Of a DNA stretch of 64,000 bases, positions 21,863-33,836 are shown piece after piece (the first letter of the stretch is position 1; every line of letters starts with the position of its first letter). The stretch covers positions 27,625,001 to 27,689,000 of the forward strand of contig NW_024467119.1 of assembly GCF_017591425.1 (NCBI RefSeq), read 5' to 3'. The notes beneath the pieces were generated by a model that made no database searches, was not told the origin of the DNA, and saw only the letters and a program-made list of their open reading frames with translations. The position numbers and the translations under genes were made by a program. The stretch is from Ochotona curzoniae (taxonomy: Eukaryota > Chordata > Mammalia > Lagomorpha > Ochotonidae).

Positions 21863-22649
21863 TCATGATTTAAACAAAAGTGGTGCTCAGTATAATTCAG
21901 TGAGAAAGTGAGCAAATACATTCTGGCACAATTTAAAAAAAAAATGAATCAAACTGAGTATTGGGTCCAGATCTTGGGTTTCCAACATTTTTAGAAAGCT
22001 CACCTTATATCTGTTTGTGGAACACCATATAGGATACTTTGTAGTGTGGCCATACCATGACTGCTGCTGCTTATACTTTACTTGTTCTCTGCATTAACCA
22101 TTCTTTCATATATCTGTAACCATTGTTAGGAGTTAGGACCAGGTTAGACGGGTATATTAATTGATTCAATGGGCATTTTTCATGCTCCTTTGGACCAAGG
22201 TAGTAGTTAAGAAAACAACTTCTAAATTGTTGGTATGAATGATAATGGATATCAGAATCCTAGGCAGTGATTATAATTTCACTGGTGGAGATCTATCACT
22301 TGTTTCATTTGCATCCTTGTGGAAAGTTTCTAATAAGATAAAGTGTGCATTTTCTTAATTTTTCATGCAAGAGGTTATCTGCTCTCCACTCATGCTTGCG
22401 GGAAGTCACAATTCTCATTATTTTTTTAAGTAGCGTCCATAACCCTTTTGTATTATGCAGAAACAACCAATCAATCAATACTTAGAGAGTAACTGCAGTA
22501 TGTTTGGAATAACAATAAAGAAGGAAAGTGGGGATTCAGAAAGATAAGAACAGTGAAGTGGATGCGGAGTAGCAGTAGGCTTTGTTGCAGGGCTTATTGG
22601 AAGGTGTAGAGGAAGCTAAGGCAATTGGGGACACCTTTAAAAGCAAGTA
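21863..22649. other. Unassigned stretch
   Basis: No gene or repeat that I can name, apart from a short A run near 21,935. Confidence 0.5.
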
Positions 22650-22908
22650 GAAAGCAGTCATTAGAAATAGCAGTTAGGATGCCATCATCAATATCCCTGT
22701 CTCTATAAACAGAGATGGCTCCAGCTCCTGTCTGCAGTTTTTCACTAGTGCAGACAGAGTCACCCATGAGGAAGGGACCTAACTGAGTTCCTAGCTCTTG
22801 TTGGCTATGGCCTGCCAAAGCAACCCTGATTGTCGTGGCCAATTGGGAATGAAGCAGCAGAGGAGAGCCCCTTCTGTCTTTTTCTTTGCTGGTTAAATAT
22901 ATTTAACA
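22650..22908 (+). repeat. C-SINE relic, sense, old
   Basis: The 3' half is recognisable by 'aaagcaaccctgattgtcgt', 'ggccaattgggaatgaagca' and 'gcagaggagagccccttctg'. The 5' half is mostly lost. Confidence 0.5.
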
Positions 22909-22956
22909 ACAAACAAGTCTTGTGCAGATCTAGCTCTTTGTGAGTAATCTGTAAGG

Positions 22957-23255
22957 ACTGACATTGTGGCCCCACAGGTTAAGTTGCCACCTGGAAACTC
23001 GCCATCCCATATGGGCACAAGTTTGTGTCCCTGCTGTTCCACTTCCAACCCAGCTTTCTACCAATACACTCAAGAAAGCAGCAAATGTATTAGTGCTTGA
23101 GTCTCCACCAGCCACCGGGAAGACCTGGAAGGAGTTCCAGATTCCTGGCCTTGGCTTGGCCCACCCTAGTTATTGCCATTTGGCGAGTAAATCAGCAGAT
23201 AAAAGATCCCTGTCTCTCCCTTTCCCTATACCTTCCAAACAAGCAAAGAATCTTA
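22957..23255 (+). repeat. C-SINE, sense
   Basis: Head 'gactgacattgtggccccac', 'catcccatatgggcacaagt', 'ttccacttccaacccagctt' and the 3' 'gagtaaatcagcagataaaa'. Confidence 0.85.
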
Positions 23256-24542
23256 AAAAGCAAAGCAACCAAACAAAAAAAGACAGATTTAGCAGGCATC
23301 AGAAATAGAGGGAGGGGGCGGGTGACACAGCACCAGCTATAGGGAATAGAAGCAGTGGGAGGTGAACAGAATGTCAACAATTTCAGTACATAGGGAGTTG
23401 TCTTTCCTCGATACATCGTGAGTAGAGAAATAAGATCACCATGGGTTCCCATATGACCCAGTTGAATACGTTCATCTCTGGAGTTGTTCTGGGGTGCTCC
23501 CCTACACCACCAAATATGCACACCAAGAACTACAAATATTTAGTTCCTGAGCCCTGAGGAATTCAGCGCTCAATTAGACAAACTATTCATGTTTACGTGA
23601 TAAAAAAAAAAAAAAAAAAAAAAAACTTTTCATCAGCTCACAGTATTCCTGCCCAGGCTTCACAGTTCATTTTGCGAATGTTTCAATGTACCTCAATTTA
23701 CTTCCGCATCGTTTTTGGCAGCAATTTATCCGTAGTGAGTATTGGTGGAGCGTATGTTAATGAAGACACTAAGAGATAATCTAGGAGTGGGGATGAAAAG
23801 TAGAGGTAAAGCAGAGAGGTTGACTTTTTTTCCTTTTCGATCAAGTCCTGAGAAGGAGAAAGTGACTGGGGGGCTTTGCTGAACCCTATTGGGAACTGTG
23901 TGAAGGAGGCAGACATTAAAATTCTCCTCGGTAAATATCCTAATCACACAAAGACTAAGAGTGTTCCTCATGCACAACAAGTGTCTCCAAATGGTTTAGC
24001 CAAGTGAATGTATAGAAAGATATACAACCTATCCTCCAAGTTATTGCTACCTCTAGAGTACAATTTTCAATTCACAGTGTCTGTAAACCATAACATCTCA
24101 CTCTTTTATTGCAGAGAGCTTGTTTGCTGCTGACTGAACACGCATATTCAGCTTTCCTTCCTCCATAATTTTACCTACTGTATTACCTGGCTAAAATGTA
24201 CCCCCTCCGAACACATCCAACTCATAAGACTAAACACGCAGCTGCTGCTTATCAAGCCCCCTCCCTACTGTTCGAGGGCGTAGCGATCTTTTCTGGGAGC
24301 ACTTAATGGATGCCTGTATGATATATTTGAAAAATTTAAAAATTAATGCATTATCTTTAGAGATTTCTGATACATATCATGCATTATTTTTATTTTCATA
24401 TTGTTCAGCTTCTATTCTGCCTCTCCAATCAGATTTTCAGATCCTTGAGGCCTATTATTATTTTTATGTACCACTTCACAGAAATAGCTAGCTCATTACT
24501 TTTATATATAACACAAAACACTAGACACAGATATAAGTAAAG
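23256..24542. other. Unassigned stretch with poly-A run
   Basis: A 24-base A run lies at 23,602-23,625, possibly the tail of an unrecognised plus-strand retroelement. ORFs up to 109 codons show no domain. Confidence 0.5.
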
Positions 24543-24852
24543 GGTCCAGCACAGTAGCCTAATGACTAATGTCCTCACCTCACACGTACCAGGATTCCAT
24601 AGGGGCACCAGTTTTTGTCCCAGCAGCTCCGCTTCCCATCTAGTTCCTTGCTTGTGGCCTGGGAAAGCAGGCGGGGACCACCCAAAGCTGTGGGACCCTG
24701 CACATGCGTGGGAGACCCGGAAGAAGTTCCTGGTTCCTGACTTTGGATCTGCTCAGCTCTGGCCATTGCAGCTGCTTGAGGAGTGAAATAGAAGATGGAA
24801 GATCTTTCTCTCTGTAAATCTGCCTTTCCAATAAAATAAATAAATATTTAAA
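24543..24852 (+). repeat. C-SINE, sense
   Basis: Head 'gggtccagcacagtagccta', body 'gggaaagcaggcggggacca', tail 'tttccaataaaataaataaa', close to the young subfamily. Confidence 0.9.
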
Positions 24853-24939
24853 TATATGTTTATAATATGTATGTATTGTACATAAGTATATATGTGATAT
24901 ATTTCATCCCTGGAACACAACCTGATAATGAATGATCTG

Positions 24940-24993
24940 TTTTTTTTTGTTCATGGTTGTTATTGTTGGGTTTTTTTGTTTTTTTGTTTTTGC
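24940..24993 (+). repeat. T-rich simple repeat
   Basis: Irregular (GTTTTTTT)n-like tract. Confidence 0.7.
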
Positions 24994-25339
24994 ATGTTGT
25001 CTATATCCATGCTTTTTGACTTCAGGTAATTTAGACTGGGAATAATGGACGTTTTCAAAGTTTTATGCTTATTTTCCAGAACAGTTAAAATAGCACTAAT
25101 GGTTGTTATTAGCTCATTAGTTTGACAAGCTCCTTTAAAACAAGTTTCCCATCAGAGTAGAAATTGAGAAGCAAGACCACTAAGTGCTTCATCTTAAAGT
25201 TCAGAAGACAAGTCTAGATTTAAGACAACTGATTTGGTGGGATGTATGAATAAGCATATTATCACTACCATCCCAGGCCTAATTCCACATTTTTTAATGT
25301 TTTTAATTCCTTTTTTTTCATAAACTTATTCCAATTTTT

Positions 25340-25760
25340 TTATTTACTTATATTTATTTTTATATTAAATGTATTAATTTCATTATTTTATGATGCAGTT
25401 CTATAGACTTTGGGATTCCCTTCACCCCCTCCACACTATATCCCCTATATCAATGCGTTAGTACAGTCCCTCATGCACAGTCATAAGTCCAGCTTTCTGC
25501 TATCTAAGTGTATCCTGACATTGTAGGTATGGACAATGGCAGAGAGTCCAGCATCCTACTGTCAAGATGAATTTGACAGTTTCGTTGGGAGTCCATCTTT
25601 GATCTGGAAGTAGAAGTGCATACTGCATTGTATCTGCACCTCTCGGATGTGACAGTCTCTATTACACAGTTACTCTACATCCCTTCGGTGAAAAGCCATA
25701 AAACGAGATCAACAACAGGAAGAAAAATAGAAAAGTAATAATAGTATGAAGTTAAATAAC
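25340..25760 (-). mobile_element. Lagomorph-type L1 3' UTR, antisense, second copy
   Basis: 'tctatagactttgggattcc', a C-rich 'cttcaccccctccacac' tract, 'gagagtccagcatcctactg', 'gacagtttcgttgggagtcc' and 'tgatctggaagtagaagtgc' follow the same order as the copy at 4.7 kb, but the two differ at many positions and so look like different subfamilies. Confidence 0.55.
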
Positions 25761-26540
25761 TAAAGATAACTGTTAACTTTCATTCTGCAGTCAAAATTCT
25801 TGATATTTTTGAGCAGGAAATGTGTTTTTTAAGCAGTCCTTCGGCTGCAATTGCTAGAGGTTTACGTTTCCGTACAACTCCAAGGCGATGAAATGCCACT
25901 GACATGATTTCTTCTTTTTCTCTCTTCCTATTTTCCCAGGAAAGCTTTTTGGGCAGTATGTCCCCAAGGTTTCAGGACTCCCTGAGACTATTTATCTTTG
26001 CCTTTGTAGCTGAAGGATAACTTGGTTAGGAATGAGTTTTAGAGTCATATTTCATCTCCCCCAGGCAGTCACTGACATGCCTCCTGTCTCCAGCGTTCAA
26101 GCAGTCCTGTGCAGGAGCCCAAGAAAGCCTGCGCTTCTCTTTTTTCACCTTGAATGTTGCTTGCTTTACTGCATGGAATTTCCATAAACGTTTTTTGTTA
26201 AAATTCAAAATTGCCCCAAGACCCGTTTTCTATACATCATTCAATAGCCATCTTTCCCTTAGAATTTACTATTTCAATCTTCAAATCTGTTCACTCCAGA
26301 AACTGTTGTTTTTTCCTTTTTTTTTTTTTGCCACTTATTTAGCTCCATTTTTTTTTCTATTTTCTTTCTCAATTTCTTCTCCGTGCTCAAATCTATTTTA
26401 TTTCATGTGCCTACATGGAATTTTCTTCTTGCTGTATCAAATCTATTTTTATTTTCTTTGTTCAGATTTTGCTAACAGTGATTTTTTTTTTAGATTTCAT
26501 ATCCAGTCTAATTGTTAAAATATTTATTCTGTTTTTATTT
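25761..26540. other. Unassigned, may continue the L1-type element
   Basis: The sequence may be more of the antisense L1 but I see no firm landmarks. T-rich tracts at 26,317-26,329 and 26,349-26,356. A 122-codon plus-strand ORF (26,150-26,518) is Phe-rich because of the T tracts. Confidence 0.35.
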
Positions 26541-26544
26541 AAAA

Positions 26545-26732
26545 AGAAGATTTTTAAGAGAGCGAGGAGAGACAGAGAAAGATCTTCCATCTGCTTGTTC
26601 ACTCCCCATATGGCCACAATAGCCAGAGCTGGCCAATCTGAAACTAGGAACCAGGAGCTTCTTTCAGGTCTCCCACGTGGGTGTAGGTCTTAAGGCAGTA
26701 AGCAGGGAGCTACATCAAAAATGAAGCAGGCT
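26545..26732 (-). repeat. C-SINE, antisense, truncated
   Basis: It runs from 'gagacagagaaagatcttcc' to 'aagcagggagctaca' and is cut short near the start of the next, younger copy. Confidence 0.85.
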
Positions 26733-27058
26733 GGGCCCGGCGCGATGGCGCAGTGGTTAAGGTCCTCACCTTGCACACCCGGGATCCCATATGGGCGCCA
26801 GTTCTAATCCTGACAGCCCCGCTTCCCTTCCAGCTCCCTGCTTGTGGCCTGGGAAAGCAGTTGAGGACGGCCCAAAGCTTTAGGACCCTGCACCCACGTG
26901 GGAGACCCAAAAGAGGCTCCTGGCTTTGGATTAGCTCAGCTCCAGCCGTTGTGGCCGCCTGGGGAGTGAATCATTGAACGGAAGATCTTCCTCTCTGTCT
27001 CTCCTCTCTGTGTATCCGCCTTTCCAATAAAAAAAATAATAAAAATAAATCTTTTTAA
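26733..27058 (+). repeat. C-SINE, sense, youngest-looking copy in the window
   Basis: This copy best preserves the whole tRNA-derived SINE. The head is GC-rich with several CpGs still present. Box A TGGCGCAGTGG lies at 26,746-26,756 and fits TRGYNNANNGG. A box-B-like agttctaatcc lies at 26,800-26,810. The body has the canonical order 'ccatatgggcgcca', 'ccagctccctgcttgtggcc', 'gggaaagcagttgaggacgg', 'cccacgtgggagaccc', 'ggggagtgaatcat' and 'ccgcctttccaat', then an A-rich tail with aataaaaataaat. C-SINEs are transcribed by RNA polymerase III and moved by L1 enzymes. Retained CpGs imply a recent insertion. Confidence 0.95.
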
Positions 27059-27749
27059 AAAAGTGATTGGAATGTAAGTATTAAGTATTGAAGTGGAGAA
27101 ATGAAACATTCTTTTGAAAAAGTACAAGGAAAACAAAAGGATTTGTGACATCCATCCACCATCTGGGGGAAATGAACAATGAAGAAAAGTAGAAATGTGT
27201 CTGTGTATATTTCTCTTTCTCTCTGTGCACATTCCATTTTATTTTATAGACTTGCAATTACAGTCATTCTTGAATGTATGTATGTTAGTCTGGCCTTTGA
27301 GTTCTCCAGGAAATTAAGGGGTGGGGCGAGAGAGGGAGAACTGGGTTAAAGAGAGGAGAGAAAGAGATGCTTATTTCAAGGAAATACTTAATAATGTTAT
27401 GGAAGCTGAAAAGTAGCCATTGCAGCTGGAAAGCTGCAGACCAGGAAAGTCCGTAGTGTAGTTCCAGAACAAGTGCAAGTCCAGAACCAAGCAAGAACTG
27501 AATCCCACCCAAACACAAAACAGGCACATTGAAAGAGAATCCTCTCTTACTCCATTCATTTATTTTTTCAGACCTTTGATAAGCTAGATGAGCCTCCCCG
27601 TCATTTTGGAGGACAATCTATATTAAGTTCAGATTGACTTAATCGTATAAAATTTTACTTTATCATGTAAAATTGATATTAAATAACCTCAATATGTATT
27701 CAATATGATTTCATTCCTTGATAAGTCAAGAACCTAGAACTCTCATTTA
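27059..27749. other. Unassigned stretch
   Basis: No gene or nameable repeat. Overlapping minus-strand ORFs (60-98 codons) lack domains. Confidence 0.5.
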
Positions 27750-28077
27750 AAAAAAAAAAAGACTTATTTATTTTCAATTGCAAAGTCAGATATATATATA
27801 GGAGAGGAGAGACGTAGAGGAAGATCCTCCATCCACTGATTTACTTCCCAAATGGCCGCAAAAGCTGGAGGTGAGCCGATCTGAAGCCATAGCCTCTTCT
27901 GGGTCTCCCACACAGGTGTGGCATCCCAAGACTTTGGGCTATCCTTGACTGCTTTCCCAAGCCACAAGCAGGGAGCTGGATGGGAAGCGGGGGGTGCATG
28001 GATTAGAATCTGTGTCCACATGGAATCCTGGCGCATTCAAGGTGAGGACTTTAGCCACTAGGCGACTGTGCCAGGCC
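27750..28077 (-). repeat. C-SINE, antisense, full length
   Basis: Tail side 'aaaaaaagacttatttattt', then (ta)n, 'gagaggagagacgtagagga', 'gcaagcagggagctggatgg' variants, and head 'ggcgactgtgccaggcc'. Confidence 0.92.
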
Positions 28078-28157
28078 AGATCATAGAACTCTTTGTTGAT
28101 GAATGCTTACATCTAGATACTTAAGTTATTGGGAATATTTTAAGAATAAAGAAACTG

Positions 28158-28383
28158 GGGGCCAGCATTGTGATAAAGTGGGTAAAGTGGTGACATCAAT
28201 GCAAGTGTTATGTTCACCAGTTTGTGTTCTGGCTGCTCCATGTCCAATGCAGCTCCCTGTTGAATAAGCTCATGGCTTTAGGCCTGGCTCAGCCCTGGTC
28301 ATTGCAACCATCTGGGAAGTGAACCAGCAGATGGAAGATCTTCTTCTGTCCTTACTTTTCAAAATAAATAAGTATATCTTAAA
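28158..28383 (+). repeat. C-SINE, sense, internally deleted
   Basis: Head 'gggggccagcattgtgataa' and 3' part 'gtgaaccagcagatggaaga' are present, but the central 'gcctgggaaagcag ... cacgtgggagaccc' portion is gone. Confidence 0.85.
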
Positions 28384-29413
28384 AGCAAAAACAAAGAAAA
28401 AACCACTGGAGATTGTGTTTTTCCTGGCTCTTAATTGCTTGTTTGTTATTGTGTTATTTCAGTTCCTGGATATTTCAAGAGTACAGTAAAAAAGGAACTT
28501 GGTTTTTAAAGGGACATTAATGATGGCAGAAGGTGAGAGACAACAAGAATAGAAGAACAAGCACAAAACCTTTCAGGGGTAAACAAGATTTAGAAAAAAA
28601 AAAGGAACAAAGTTAAATTCATTTGCAATTCTTCTCCAAATATGATATTGACTTAAGAATTGAATATCCACAAGTTAGCAAGCATTATGATTATGATAGC
28701 TGGACACAGCAGGCAATCAGCAAGGAAGCATGGAAGGCAAAGAACTAAACAACACAAAATGTACTTAACCATTTGATTCCAAATTGGCTTACTATGAATT
28801 AGACCGTTTTGGATGCAGAAAGCTGTTGCCAAAATGGAAACAATGAAGAACCAGAGATGGGTGTCATTGTTCTCAGTGCCTTGTGCAGCCTAAGTCACAT
28901 CCTAATGTGAGCCTGTGTCTGGGGGGAGTGCCCGAGTGGAAGGTTGGATGGGTCTCTGAAAGACTGAATGTTGATGTCTGTGACTTAGATATCTCAGCGG
29001 ACGGGTCGTTAAGCTAGATGAAGAATGGAGAGACTGACCACAGATAATGAAAACCTCATGTTGGAGAGAGCCTGCCTCCAAGGATGAACTGAAAACTGAT
29101 TAGGCTGATGGTAGCAGAGACAGTACAAGGAATCACGGTATTAGCTAACACTTGAGGGCGGACTGTTGACTGACCATGCCCCACCATGGTGGAATGAGGT
29201 TCTCCATCCCTGCCACGCACACAACCCTTTGTTCCTAAGATGCTGTGCCTTCCGCTCTACACCAGTCTCCTTTGCTTGACTGTGCCCTTCACGGAGACAG
29301 ACATCTACCTACCTGTCCTTCGGACTTAAGTAGTTCAGTCAACATTCAAGCTATAATTTTTTCTGTTTTCTAAATCATTCCTATGAAGAAAACTTTGTAT
29401 AAAATTTAACAAA
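28384..29413. other. Unassigned stretch
   Basis: No gene or nameable repeat. No ORF above 60 codons. Confidence 0.5.
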
Positions 29414-29414
29414 G

Positions 29415-29740
29415 CTGGGGTTAGCATAGTGGCTCCACAGGCCGATTCTGCTGCCTGCTGCACCGGCATCCCATACGGGCATGGGTTCTAGTCCCAGCGA
29501 ATGCATTTATGATCCAGCTCCCTGCTTACGGATTGGGAAAAAAGCAGAGAATGGCCCAAGTCCTGCAGCCCCCTTTATGAGAGACCCAGAAGAAGTTCCT
29601 CGCTCCTGGATTTTGATTGGCTCAGTTTCAGCCATTGGAGGCAGTGAATCAGTGACCATTTGGAGAGTGAACCAGTGGTTACTTCCCTCTCTGTAAATCT
29701 TGCATTCAAATAAAAACAAATAAATGAATCTTTTAAAAAT
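29415..29740 (+). repeat. C-SINE, sense
   Basis: Head 'ctggggttagcatagtggct', 'ccggcatcccatacgggcat', box-B-like 'ggttctagtcccagcg', tail 'attcaaataaaaacaaataa'. A short duplication with two 'cagtga' copies lies near 29,640. Confidence 0.9.
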
Positions 29741-30159
29741 TTACCAAATCCAAGATTACCAGTTCATAGCTATATTTTGTCATTTGTATTTTGCAATAAT
29801 ATTAAATGTTTTGTTTTAATCTCATATGAATACATGTGTTAAACATGTGATATGTTCAAATATAATTTAATTGATGTCAGTGCTAACAACAGCCACATGC
29901 TATTCCTAGCATTCAGTTCTAGACCTACCGTCAGGCGACTGATTAATTTTATGTCACTCAGCCTATTGTTTTTCCACATAATTGAAAGACAAGGTCTTGT
30001 TCCTTAGCAAACGTGTCAAAGACTAATATTTTCATTCTGGTCAGCAGGTGGCAGTATTTTACCTTACTTAGCTAATGGAGGAGGTGTCTTGTGTGACTCA
30101 AAATTTCCATTCAATTCATAAAGTAATGCAAATTTTGAGAGTTAATTTTATAGCTTTTG
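29741..30159. other. Unassigned AT-rich stretch
   Basis: No feature recognised. Confidence 0.5.
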
Positions 30160-30393
30160 ATTTGCTGTTTCAATCCCCAAGCACCCACAGCAGCCAGGGC
30201 TAAGCCAGAAACCTGAAAGTCCCATCCAGGTCTCCCATGCAACTGCAGCGATGAAGCATTTGGGCCATGTTCTGCTGCTTCCAAAGCACGCAGCAGGAGG
30301 CTGGATCAGAAGCGTGCAGTAGCTGGTGCTCACACTGTGCATCATGGGAAGGCTACTTCCCAGCAGCGGGTGCCCCAAGCAACAGCACACCCA
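30160..30393 (-). repeat. C-SINE, antisense, old
   Basis: 'cccaagcacccacagcagcc', 'ccatccaggtctcccatgca', 'caggaggctggatcagaagc' and 'cacactgtgcatcatgggaa' in antisense order. Confidence 0.7.
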
Positions 30394-31115
30394 TTATTAA
30401 ACTATTAACTTTATTAAACTATTTTTAAACTTTATGAAACTATTTTTTTCAAATTTTTTTTTCTTAATGATTGGTTTTGAATAGCAATTTTCATGCTTGT
30501 AAACAGAAAAACTGAGCTTACCTTCATTTATCCCCTAATGTCTATTTAAACAGTCCATGCTTAAACAACCATTCTGAAAATAACACTTAAATTGTATTTA
30601 AACGAATGTGAGACAGTTAAGTTCCCTTGGTTTCAGTTTTCCACCTGTAAGAAGGACCCTTTTGGATCTGAGACGAAAGCAGGAGATCCGTCCTATGTTC
30701 CGATGCCACAAATGACTAAAGGTCAGTTAGTGAAACAAAGTATGCACTACATGACCTCTGGTATTACTATAGCTCAACTCTACATAGCATTACAGAGTGC
30801 TACTATAGGCAAACAACTATCTTTAACTTACAAGACATAGTAGAACTCTCCATAAAAAAGAACGCATTGAAAACGAATGGAGACTTCATGAAGCAGAAAT
30901 ATAATCATTAACAATGTCATCTTCAAAAACGCTCTTTTTATGATAATATAAATCATTATAGTGAGGAAGGGCAAAAACTGTATTTTCTGTTTTCTCATGT
31001 GGTTCTTATACCCATTGAATTTTCAAGAATTTTCATGTTGTGTCATCTGCTTAAGTATAAAGTCAAGTCAGTGCTCCAACACCTCTCTTGAATGTACTTA
31101 CATGACCAATAACTG
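30394..31115. other. Unassigned stretch
   Basis: A small (ttaaactatt)-type repetition at 30,395-30,450, otherwise nothing recognised. An 82-codon ORF at 30,592-30,840 has no domain. Confidence 0.5.
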
Positions 31116-31365
31116 GGATGGGCATTGGTGCAGGGATTAAAACGCTACTTGCAATGCTTGCATCCCATAGCAGAACACTTGGATTCAATTCTCGGCTCTG
31201 TTCCCCCTGCCAGCTTCATGTTAAGACACATCCTGTAGATGGCTCAAGTACTTGGGTCCTTGCCTGACCCAACCTCAGCTGTTGGGACCTTTAGGGGGGA
31301 TGAACCAGCAAGGAGGAAAGCTCTATTTGTCTTATCTGCCTATCTTTCAAATAATTTGACATAAA
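31116..31365 (+). repeat. C-SINE, sense, old
   Basis: 'gggatgggcattggtgcagg', 'gcttgcatcccatagcagaa', 'ttcaattctcggctctg' and 'gatgaaccagcaaggaggaa'. Its central part is shortened. Confidence 0.75.
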
Positions 31366-33494
31366 TAGAACATTTTCTTAAATGAACAGCAAAAAACGTT
31401 TCCAATTGGAACTTTGTAAAAGCATTTCTCCCCGGTTAGAGTGCAGTAAAGTTGGTGAATGACACTGTCTTGGGGCCAGCTTACCAGTTAATTACACAGA
31501 GTTCTGTAAACTGTGGAGTGAAGACAATGACGAACACCACATCTCCATCGTCTCATTTAAACATGGCTGGTCGTTATTCACTTGATCTTTCAGATGGTTC
31601 ATCTAAAGAGGAAAATGTAGAACAGCAATGTTACTTTTTCTATAGAACAGAGGTGATGGGAAGAAAACTGTACATTTACCTCCAGCCACATTCCTGCCTG
31701 GAATGTGGTTTTTATAGACATTCAATTCCCAGAGTCCCCAGAGACTTTCATATGTTTGCCTGGTTCTTTTCCATCTGGTTCTTTGTAATAACTGAAAACA
31801 ATATGGCAATTCTATTGTTGTAGCTAATAGACTGGGAACATGGAAATGCATCTTAAACATAGTAGTTGTGTCATTTAGCAGTTTGAAAATAATGTCAACT
31901 AATGCTTCAATTCCTTTTCATCTTTGTGTTTAGCCTCACTTACCATTCTGAGTTCTGGTAATAAATAAAAATTCTATTATTTTTGCTTATCTCTGGGATA
32001 ATTCAACTTGTGAAAAAGCAAAAATGTAAAGGATATAATTGCTTAAATAGCAAATCATTAACACATATGACTTACCCTGAGAACTTTCCAAAGTTAATCT
32101 TCTCTATTATTAGTCCTTCCTATGGTTTTTAGACACTCTAAGAATCTTCTTTATTCAACTGCCTTCATTTAAAGCTATGCTTTGTTTATTCATGAAAATA
32201 CAGAACTTTCCATCATGTTAAGAGAAAATACTAATTTTGACTTTTTTTTTCTTTTTTTTTTGGTCATAGTCTCCTCTTGTTATTCCCCACAAGCACCTTA
32301 TTCATGAATTGCAAGTTGGGAACCTGGCTGCCTGTGGTACAGCACTGTTTTGAAATAGCCGATCATGCTTGTTCCCCTATTCCCCAAGGGTTTACTGCAC
32401 ATGCCTGATCTCTTTCCATCTGGCCTCTGCACAAAGGGCTGATTCCACGTTCACACAAGTCTTTGTTTCCAAGAGGACGTGGAGTTTCTCTGAGAGTGAA
32501 TATACATGAGACAATAATCCTGCGGTAGGAGAATCTGATCTGACCACTGGTTTGACTTTATCTTTAAACCCTAAGATGACAGAGAAACTACACTTAGCCG
32601 GCAACAAAGGCGGAAGAAGGTAAGGGCTGTCATGATGACAGATCTGAAACAGGGCTGCAAAACAGACAAGGGGAGAGGTCTAATTACGATTGCAGTGCTT
32701 ACGTTTATGTGGTTGCAGTAGAAAAGAGAAAAAAGCCTACTGTGCTTATGTTTGTGTGCATCACTGAAAAATCTTGGTGAGATTTTCTGTGTGCAAGGCA
32801 CTCACAGGAAAACTGTTGTGTCTCTGTGTGGATCTCTCCATGAAATTCACTGCAAAAATCTTGTTTCAAGAGAAAAATATTTACAATTAAAATATTAAAG
32901 GATTTTAAAAATATAAACCTCTTCTCCCCTTCACTGTAAACAAAACCATGATGACGGTAGTACTGAAGCCTCAGACTTTACTAAAAAATCTTACTTTGAA
33001 ATCGCACAACACTCCCAGTGTTTAAGTCGATTGTTTTTTCTTTCTTTTTTTGGTATGCATTCATGGTCTCTAATTGTCATATTTGTTTTCTCTCCAAATA
33101 CGCAATTTATAAAGAATACTGAAGAACTGACAATTTTGTGCTATTCCTGTCTAGTAAGAATATCTAAATAAGGAATAAGCATCAAAAGGCCAGAACAGAT
33201 AGAAGCATAGACAACAGAAATTCTGGGCCACAGGCTCACCCGTGGACACACACTGGTGCCTTATTTTTTAAGCATGTTTCAGAATGGTTCATACAACTCT
33301 GTCTCAATGACTATTTGAATGCCAGAGTTTTCGGTGAAGGTGCAAGTTGTTGACATACAAAAGAATGACTGGCAATGAAAGATGGCACATAGAATCGTGA
33401 GTTCAGCAGGGGTCAGGTTACTTAGCTGATGATTAAAGAAAACCATTAGAATCCTGCTTTCCAGCCAAGGACATTAAATGCAAACTTAAAAAAA
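31366..33494. other. Unassigned 2.1-kb stretch upstream of the CpG island
   Basis: It is free of recent repeats. A 123-codon ORF (31,452-31,823 +) has no recognisable domain or splice context. The part at 32,390-32,810 has mixed composition and no repeat character, so it could hold a distal regulatory element, but nothing in the sequence proves this. Confidence 0.4.
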
Positions 33495-33836
33495 AAACTT
33501 TTTAAAGATTTATTTTATTTTTGTTAGAAAGTCAGATATACAAAGAGGAGGAGAGACAGAGAAGAAGATCCTCAGTCCGCTGATTCACTCCCCAAGTGGC
33601 CGCAAGAGCCAGAGCTGAGCCAACCCAAAGCCAGGAGCCAGGAGCCAGGAGCCTCCCCTGGGTCTCCCACACGGGTGCAGGGTCCCAAAGCTTTGGGCTG
33701 TCCTCGGCCACTTTCCCAAGCCACAAGCAGGAAGCTGGATGGGAAGTGAGGCTGCTGGGATTAGAACCGGCGTCCATAAGGGATCTTGGCACGTGCAAGG
33801 CCAGGACTTCAGCTGCTAGGCTATCTCGTGGGGCCC
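33495..33836 (-). repeat. C-SINE, antisense, full length, fairly young
   Basis: Tail 'ttaaagattt' with a poly-A/T junction, 'ggaggagagacagagaagaa', 'ctccccaagtggccgcaaga', a small triplication of 'agccagg' at 33,631-33,650, and head 'ctatctcgtggggccc'. Confidence 0.93.

Noticed and set aside
26733..26810. tRNA gene
   Set aside because: The box A and box-B-like sequences belong to the tRNA-derived head of a C-SINE. No cloverleaf can be closed.
31452..31823. 123-codon plus-strand ORF
   Set aside because: Looks protein-like in places but shows no family, no Kozak-supported context and no conserved motif that I know.
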